Assembly (NCBI GenBank): GCA_030062745.1
Contig: CP099847.1
Span: 1,348,304-1,412,303 of the forward strand
DNA: 64,000 nucleotides
Reading direction: 5' to 3'
Origin: Capitulum mitella
Lineage: Eukaryota; Arthropoda; Thecostraca; Pollicipedomorpha; Pollicipedidae
This document shows positions 56,467 to 64,000 of the stretch, one piece after another. Made by a program: the position numbers and the translations under genes. Within the stretch, counting starts at the first letter, position 1; every line of letters starts with the position of its first letter. Under the pieces are notes generated by a model. The model was not told where the DNA came from and searched no databases. It saw only the letters and a list, made by a program, of their open reading frames with translations.

Positions 56467-59329
56467 AAAACTGGCGTCCTGCGCAAGGTGTGCTGAGTGC
56501 GGGGCGGAGGCGTCTCTGTCATTCGAATACTCATTCGAAAGTTTCCATCCGTTTTTATGCGTGTGCCTCTTTTTGACGGTGCGTAGGCTGCCAAGTTGTG
56601 TGGCTGCATTCCCTCGTTCTCCGGTGTGATTTATTGTTAACATGAGGTAGATGGCGAAAGACTCGTCATTGTATTCGGTATGATATAACTACATAATTGA
56701 TACTGCCAATACATCGTGAAAACTTGCCAGGTGTTTAGTTCGTGGAACTGGCCAGATGTTTCTTCGAATAGTTTTACCTATGAATGCATGAAGACGTTTT
56801 GTAGACGAGACCATTCGTTTTGGATGGTCTTTCGTTCGGCATTTCCGAGATTTCCTTCCACTTTGGTCTGATGGCTAGAATTTTCTTGTTGTTGGTTAAG
56901 GTCATGCTAGAATCTGTACTGATTATGGCTTTTTTGCTACCTTATTGGAAGATATCCGAAATACGGGAAGGAGGTGTTTTATCCGTTATTTACGGGAAGA
57001 ACGTAATTTGCCATAGCCTGCGTGTTGTCGTTTCTTTTATGTTTTCGTTTTTTTTTTGCTATATTTCAGGACGATACCTGCTACGATTGCGTTTTTGGCA
57101 TCCGTTTTCAATATGTCCAACCGATTGCGGATATTCAGAGGCACCGTACCTACTTATAAAGAAGATGACCAGGTTTCGTATCATTTTCTCCCGCGGTTCA
57201 AATAGCACCAGGCAACCCAGTTTCCTTAAAGTAACCATTTTTCTAGCTGGTATTTCGCTCAGTATGTAAAAGACACGGACGCCGGATGTGCTTGGAAGTT
57301 TGTTATTGCGTGGCTAATGACCCATAACCTTTAACAACACAACGAGCACGTGCCAGTGGCCAGCAGACACGTTAAAAAATTCCGCCAGGGGCCCTCTGTC
57401 CCTTCTGTGGACAGAGGGCTCACCGGTGTTGGTGGGTGACGGCTGCAGTGAGCCGCTGGCTATGGCGGAGAGCCATTGTACCGGCTCCGACCCGGTCGGC
57501 GCGGGAAGGGCGTGGACGAACCAGGGGCATTGGTCACCCTCGGCATCTCGCGCCGGTAGAACGGCCGCCGGTGCTGCCATCTAGGATTTCTGAACCCTGC
57601 CGGAATTTTGTATTCCGACTAACAAGGTGTTCAGCTCGTCTGTTTAGACGCATGAGAGAACTGTAAATTCGTCATGTTCTGCACTGATTTTCTGTAAATT
57701 TTATCCTTCCCTCCTCCCGTCTTTTCCTCCCGTTGTATCAGTTGATTCATTTTCTTTAGTGAAATTTTATTTGTACAGACTCATCAGCTCTGTGACTGGG
57801 ATTGTGCTTAGATGAATACCATACAACAGGTAATAATTGCATCACTTATAAATAGTACGTGTTTCAGTTTGGTCCTTTACTGGAATGCTCAGAAATATCT
57901 GCGTGATGGAATGGCATGTGACGAGGAAAAGCTGTTGAATCCTTTCGGATTTTGTGTACCGTTTGCACCGTTTTCTCTGTTCATACACAGATAATTCCAT
58001 TTACGCAAGTAAGCTTCAATCACGCTCTGGCGCGTTTCGCCAACGCGAACGTATGCAAAAAATCAGTTTTCCGGGAAGACGGCATAAGGTTTAGATATCG
58101 TCCAAACTGGACGAATCAGAGTTAAATTAGTCGAGGCTTGTATGTCTGGATGTAAATGTGCGAATTCAAGTGAATGGTTTTCGGCGACTCGTTTGCTTTT
58201 GTAAAATGATAGCACTCGTCAAATGAAGACCAGCTATGTTCCAGTTAGCCATGATTAATGTTTGCCTTTCACTGAAACAGCGCGTACGACGTGGCGCAAG
58301 AATATAAACCGTTGATAGGCGTATGTGTACAAGCCTCGGAAGCTAGGATAAGATTTGTTCCTGTGTGGTTTTGTGAGTGCCACGCTGTCTTCCTTGCACA
58401 TTAGGAAACCTATCCCTACCGCTTGAAAATGCTCGCGCTAAGATTTCGAAATATGGCTTATTTTTGGACTGGACGTCGCTTCTCTCCCAGATGAAGTCTC
58501 GTGCCTTTATTCGCTGGTATCTAAAACTGGGCTCTGGATAGGTTTCCAGCTAGCCACTTTGCAAGATTTGTTGTGTTAACATTTCCTGAATGGTTTAATT
58601 GGGTGAAGGAAACCGTTTTCTGATCTGGGGAACCTCAAACGTTTTTTTATGTGTGTGAACGTCGCGTAATGTGTGCGACGGTGCATGCCTACGCTGGAAT
58701 TGCGAACATCGACACCTGTCATCGGCATCGATGGGCTTTTATCCCAGTAAAGAAATATTTTCCCTGCGATAAAGACAAAGCAACAAGAATTCTCGTAAGC
58801 GATTTGTTGTTGGCCTGCCTGCACGGTAGGCCCGACTGGCGTTGCTGAGATCCTTTACAAATGGACTTATTATGTGTTTCGTCGTGGTGATCCAGAAAAG
58901 TGACGTCCGTCAACTTGTGGCGGGATGTTAAGCAGTGCGTGCGCAGAATTGGACTGGGCTGACCGGCTTTGAACAATGCATCAGAGCTTGGAGGCCGATT
59001 ATTGTGCGATCACGCAAAGTGGAATCGTAGTGCGAATATCGTGTAAAATTCCGCTTCTTTTTCTTGTGCGTGTTTCCCGGAGCTTTGGTGACATCCATAC
59101 TGAAGAAAAAGACTCCGAAAAATGATGCCAGTTCAAGGCAATGAATCACATGCGCATGCCTGATTTGCCTCTGGCATTCCTGCGTGACTGATTCAAGGGA
59201 TGGCTTGACGGCTCAGTTACAGGCATTGCTCTCTCCCGGTCCCTGAAGTGGAACGTGGTCCGTCTGCGCTGGCTGGGAGACTCCCTAGTCTTAAATTGCC
59301 TCCGCTGACGGCGGCAGGTCTTGGACTCC
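56467..59329. other. Downstream of gene 5, intergenic with a hairpin at 57391-57419
   Basis: GCCCTCTGTCC (57391-57401) and GGACAGAGGGC (57409-57419) form a perfect 11-bp stem with a 7-base loop inside a small GC-rich patch (57380-57600). Elsewhere AT-rich with no supported gene; open frames such as 56820-57269 (+) are hydrophobic but lack context. Confidence 0.35.
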
Positions 59330-59870
59330 GTCACTGTTTTACACTTGATGATGTCGCCAGTGCTGTTCGCGCGGGGCGACGGCAGCGCCGGGCATTCTGC
59401 TGATTCAGCCCACGTTTTCGCGTGGCGTGTCAGTGTCAGCGGAGCCTGGTACTGTTTTTTTTCCGCCCGCAGTGTACATTTCCCATACCGAATTCGGCGA
59501 CAAAAACGCGGCCGCGGTCCAAAAATCGGCTGGCTGGGCCCATCGAGGGCACTGCGGCGGGGCAGGCCGGTCCGGCTGGCGTGCCGGACGGCGGCCCCTG
59601 CCGGCCGGCCCGGCCCGCCGCGCCGGCCGCGACAAAAATCGCCGCCGAACAAAGCCCGGCTCCGGCGGCCGACGACACGCGACGCCTTTCCGCGGAGCTG
59701 CCTCCGCCCGCGGCTGTCCGCGGCCAGTCAGCTGTCCGCGACGGGGTGTCCGGGCAGTGCCGTCCGTGCTGGAGCACGTGTCCAGAACACGTACCTCCGG
59801 AGGGGTCCTAGCCGGGAGCACGTTTCTGGGCTAGGCATGGGGATGCTTGGTCAGGACTGCTTGCGTTGTT
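59330..59870. other. GC/CpG-rich island, coding status unclear
   Basis: GC content is comparable to the genes. CACGTG occurs near 59776-59781 and again near 60041-60046. Several overlapping frames are open on both strands, which base composition explains. No signal peptide, TATA box with AAAAAT partner or cuticle helix was found. It may be a CpG-island promoter or a decayed exon. Confidence 0.3.
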
Positions 59871-61279
59871 GACACATGTAAATCCTGGGACATCCCGGAT
59901 TCATTCCCGAGACATCCATGGGAATGTCCCGGGCCGGGCTGTTCGTGCCGTTAGCGCGTGTCCCGGACTTCGACGAGGATATCCGGACAGAGGTTCGCCG
60001 CGGAAAGATGGAGCAGGTCAAGCGCGGTGCGCGATAGGAGCACGTGAGTGGCACACAGCCGGCACGGTACGGACAGTTCCGGAAGAGGGCTATCCACGAC
60101 GTCACCACGTATCTACAGCGGGGTCGGGAAGGCCGGGGCCTGTCGTTGGAGGGAGCATCTCCCTGGAGCAGGAACATCCACGGAAACAGCCTTGTTTTGG
60201 AGCTGGCTACCACTATTGGGAATGCGAACCCGAAACGGGCTTTGTACAAAACGAAAACGGCATTAGGGCGAGAATAAGTAAGGGGTAAGGGATGGGATAA
60301 AATGCATGTAATTGTAAATTTTCCAACCTGTCGGTGCTAAAGGTATTACTGAAACTCTGAAATGGGTTAAAAGGTTAAAAAGATTACAAAAACAACCTTT
60401 AAATAAAAACGCAGACGCCATCTGTTCTAAGCTGATTTGGAACCTTTACAGCTTGAAAACAGCTTCAGGCTGGAAGCTGGAAGCTTGAGGACCATATGTC
60501 ATTGCCGAGGAGCTGGAACAATATGTCCAAGATTCTTCTGTTAATCCGAAGCACAGAAAGCAAAGACTGAAGCAGGAGCTTCAATTTGCCTGGCAGAGCA
60601 GACCAGGCTTGCCTGGAGCGTGCCATGTCTCAACGGTTCAGGTGACGCTGGCCAGCAGGAAACGGAGGGCAAAGTCCTGGGAACACCGGCAAACAGGCTG
60701 GTGATGTACAACAAGCGGCTCCAAAAAAAATTCAAAGACGGTTGTGTCTGTGTAGAAAAGCGCAACTGCGTTCGGTGTTTGTGTCGTGCCTTGGTTTTTC
60801 GTTATGGGGTCGACATTGACACAGAAAGCGTGACAAGAACTGGACAGCATTACACATGGAAAGGGTGTGAACAATGCAGCAAAATCATAACAAATCCGGG
60901 GCGTCGGAAAAAACTTTTCATGACTTCGGAAATAATTGACAGTAGGCGTCAAAAAATGTTCATTTGCACAATTTCCTGGAGAAGCCAAACCAATTTTTAC
61001 AGAGCAGTCACCAGGAAAATTTTTACATGATGGTGTCAACATTCCCTGCTTTAGTTAGCGTTCGGTTCAAGCTGCCGTTGCCTTGTGTGGAAGAGTAGCG
61101 TCAAAAGGACGGCCGAACAGGTTTTTCGAAAAAAGTGCAGGGGTTAATTTAACAATACAGCAATATGTTTAGAGCGCACATAGGCTTAGAATGGTCCCAG
61201 TCACTTTTCCGTAACTGGGTACCGTGCTGCACACACACACGCACACAGCAAAACAAACATTTGTCTGCTCTGGTGACTG
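59871..61279. other. Intergenic, no recognised feature
   Basis: Mixed composition. Frames at 59866-60288 and 60620-61030 (+) have no recognised domain. Confidence 0.3.
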
Positions 61280-61560
61280 GGACGCCCACATTGGCGGCAG
61301 AGCGGGTGCCGGACAGTGAACCGTTCGCGGCCACAGGACGGAAAGGTCGGCTTGTCCAGAAAAGGGAGCCCGGCCCGATGCAAGGCCAACCGGCAAGGCA
61401 AACAATGGCCAGACGCGTCTGCCGCCCGACCGTCGCCCAGGAATGTCCAGGACCGCGCCCCGCGCTCCAGCCGGGGTTTTCCGGCCGTGTGGGGCATCTT
61501 TGGCCGGCCGGCGCGGAACGGTGCCGGGCGCGGAAAGGAAAACAGAGTGCGTCCGACAAC
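61280..61560. other. Small GC-rich island
   Basis: Abrupt GC rise with open frames on both strands (for example 61165-61641 +, 61169-61774 -) and no recognisable protein feature. Confidence 0.3.
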
Positions 61561-63699
61561 ACGCCGCTGCTTTCTTTCCGAAGTCTCGGTGGGCGTCCTT
61601 GCAGCCTCTGTGTGACATCCCTGTCATGGCCCGCAAATTGATGTCAACGCCGATAAAATGTTGCACTGTTCTGAATGGAATTGCCCCGCTCGTTTGCAAT
61701 AAGAAAAACGCGGTTTTTACCGCCTGTTGTCGCCAGTCAGGGCTACGTGATTCAGCGTTGTTCCAGCGAGACACTTTTTAAAGAGTTTGTAAGGATCATG
61801 TGCTTGCAGTTCGGCTCGGGCATATGACTGACGGTTTTATGTTGAACTGTTTGATCATGGAGTGGTCACCACGGGTCGCCGGTGCGCACAGTCATCAGAG
61901 CCGCGAATGTTTCCCCCAGCAAGGTCGGCATTGCGTGACGATTTAGGTCGCGAGGGCTCAGTTTCCTGTTTTGAAATTTGCTGGTGGAGAATGGCGCCCG
62001 GATGGGCATATGTCGTCACGCATACTTACCAGTTTCCCCCAGCTTTTCTGTTTTCCATAGCTTACGTATTTCGCCACTAAGGAACTGATTCTGACTTTCA
62101 CCCAGAAACGCTTTATTAGTTTTATATGTTTTTTAGTCATTTTGACATTTGCGTTTCAGCGCTGTGGCAGTATAAGGGCAGGAACATTGTTATTTTCCAT
62201 TCTGATGCTGTTCGGTGTTTCCGTTCTTCATTCCGATCCGGTGACTATGGCAGAAGTTTCATGGCATTGTGTGGCGACAGCCAGTTGGATGCTGCGGTCG
62301 TTCTGGTCATCAACCAGGTCCTCAGCGGCCGGCTTGACTTCGTTTGTGGCTGCGCTGGCTGTTCTGACGTATCCTTTCTGGACACAGAGGAGTCATGGCA
62401 GGCTAGGGAGATCCCAGTGTACCGATCTCCGGGATTTGCCAGGTTTTCAGTAACAGTTGGCATCAAATGCTCACTGTTCGGAAATCTGGTCAAGAGATCC
62501 TACGAATGTTGCCAAATGTTTTTAGGATCGCGATATGTGTTTGAAAACAACCTGCTAAATACGTATGCTGTCATCACAGTATAGTTATTAGAAGACTACT
62601 TGTGGGAGGATCAGTTCAGGTTAATGGTGGAGTTTCCGATGCTATGTGAATTTTCGTCAGTATCTGCCATTTGGCCACCTTCGCCAACACAGGGGATTGG
62701 GTTGGCATGGCTCCTCGGCCATTTCGAAACGTGGCATGATGCAGCGACAAAACAAAAACGAGTTTGTGACGTGATTCTTTGGCTACACGATTATACACAG
62801 TTTGAACTTTTTAAGTCACTCAGCGACCTTAAAGGGGACCTCAGATGAGGTCATGTCATTGGATTTTGGTTTACATTGGATCCTTTGGAATGGAACAGAT
62901 AGAGCGCTTTGAGAGACCCAAAGAGGCTTTTGACCATGGATAAAGACACAATTTTGTTACTGTTCTGTTACTGGTAAGCTTTTTCGAGGACTCAGTGGTC
63001 GTCATTAAAGAGCAAAAGGTAAGTAACCTCAGCTGATGATTTTGACTCAAAATGACCGTGACCAGTGTAAGGATCCAAGTGCGGGGGTCGCTGATTCCAT
63101 GTGTGACTCGCTTGGAGAAGACCAAGTAAGACTGGACGTCGTAAAAGACTCGAAACGTTTGCTCCACGGTGGAAGACAGTCGCCGTATCAAAATTTCTTC
63201 ATGACAGGCCTTCCAGAAAGCGGTCAAACGTCAGTGACCTGTCGAGGTAACCTATAGTTTGCAGGGAATCGGCAAAAAAGTTAGAAAATCAACTATAAAA
63301 TTTCAGTGCGGTCGGAGGAATCGTTAGCGACAAACTCGCGAAAACCCCTAGGAGGATTTGTGTCCCCCCCCCCACTCATGAACCAGCGCGGGTTAAGATC
63401 ATCACAGCATTTGGTGGCGCTTTGCATGCATTCACAAAAGTTTGATTGATCCTGCCTTTCCAGTCCCCAGTAGGTATGAGCTCGGAAATCAGACTGGGTA
63501 TTTTTATTCAGTTCATGAGATTTAATCTGCTTCTTTCTTCATACTACTCCGAGAACACTTAGCAAATATATATGCTTCATTGATTATAAGGGCTTGTTGT
63601 AATCAATGTAGGGGCGCACCGACTTCTTGGTCTAGGCGACCAGACAAAGTTACTTACGTCTGGTTATATGCACGGCATGGAGCACTCGAGTAATGGTTG
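61561..63699. other. Intergenic, no recognised feature
   Basis: AT-rich. CGCGGGTTAA near 63390-63399 resembles a piggyBac-like right end, but no partner was found. ACTCGAAACGTTTGCTCCAC near 63148 is reminiscent of retroelement tails. No gene was recognised. Confidence 0.25.
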
Positions 63700-64000
63700 C
63701 GTTTTCTAATGTTTCCCGTCGTGTAGTATTGTTACATTGTGCCGAGCTACACTGCAGCTCTGAGCGCGATTATCGCGAGGCCGCGCAGTCGCCCTCGGCC
63801 TCTGGGACCAGTCGTGTGTGCCACCGTGTGTCGTGAGGTCTCAGTGCACCGACAAGGAAAGAGTGCTCTGTTCAGTCTGTCGTCTGTGGGCAGCAGAGCC
63901 CCATCCGCTGCCCTCGGTGGGCGGTGTCGGTGACCCCGCCCAGCTGCAGACCACGTCCAGTTGCGGTGCCCCGCCCCCTGGGGCCGGGACCGCCCCTCGA
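63700..64000. other. GC-rich sequence at right edge
   Basis: GC content rises to gene-like levels from about 63750 to the end. It may be the flank of a sixth gene beyond the window. A 64-codon frame at 63739-63933 has no signal peptide or domain. Confidence 0.3.

Noticed and set aside
54712-56609. Long minus-strand frames and a 554-codon plus frame over gene 5
   Set aside because: The minus frames are Arg/Gly-rich shadows. The 554-codon frame begins 46 bases before the real ATG in another phase and has no signal peptide, though its last part remains a possible alternative C-terminus for gene 5.
1-64000. CRISPR arrays, bacterial operons, rRNA or tRNA genes
   Set aside because: None seen; the window has eukaryotic promoters, microsatellites and animal transposon classes.

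Overview
The window reads as nuclear DNA of an arthropod, most likely a crustacean. I cannot name the species; a barnacle is a guess from the mix of cuticle-like proteins and one very acidic secreted protein. The evidence is eukaryotic: five widely spaced genes, each with a TATA box about 30 bases before a plausible start site, a 5' leader of roughly 30 bases and a start ATG followed by a signal peptide. Between them lies AT-rich DNA full of microsatellites, hAT-like and piggyBac-like elements and a Penelope-like retroelement. No bacterial operon, CRISPR array, tRNA or rRNA gene was recognised.

Genes. Four are related secreted, Ala/Pro-rich low-complexity proteins: gene 1 (893-2630, +), gene 3 (19964-21482, -), gene 4 (38592-40040, -) and gene 5 (54958-56466, +). 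Each has a signal peptide, then Cys21 and Gly25 at the same residue numbers and a second Cys at residue 29 (28 in gene 5). Each also has one helix of the type TPEVxAAKAxFxAAYDxAVAA, which resembles the motif repeated in crustacean and insect cuticle proteins. Genes 1 and 4 end in Gly-Tyr-(Arg)-Trp. Gene 2 (8510-10698, +) differs: a secreted protein with a basic N-terminal third, a long Glu/Asp block and an Ala/Asp repeat region, as might be expected of a mineral- or matrix-binding protein. Genes 1, 3, 4 and 5 share an AAAAAT box 22-23 bases upstream of the TATA box, which suggests co-regulation. Together they look like a small extracellular-matrix (cuticle or shell) gene cluster.

Reading frames. 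Only gene 4 is open in one frame. Genes 1, 2, 3 and 5 each need one or more single-base frame corrections in repetitive GC-rich sequence, nearly all of them one surplus base. Residual assembly errors are the simplest explanation. Micro-introns, pseudogenes or +1 frameshifting are alternatives.

Mobile DNA. The largest structure is a diverged 2.5-kb palindrome (23668-29061) built from two inverted copies of a decayed hAT transposase segment. Its left arm is interrupted by a 2.72-kb hAT-like element (24782-27501) with a perfect 8-bp target duplication and a GC-rich minisatellite interior. Other elements: hAT-like MITEs at 5666-6400, 15049-15308 and 51141-51358; a TTAA-flanked piggyBac-like element at 32358-33569; a Penelope-like RT/GIY-YIG relic at 29740-31018 with a second inverted fragment at 31201-31378; a 56-bp retroposon tail at 48098-48153 with 14-bp duplications; and several families of short dispersed repeats. 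GC-rich islands without a convincing gene lie at 13100-13760, 59330-59870, 61280-61560 and at the right edge from 63700.
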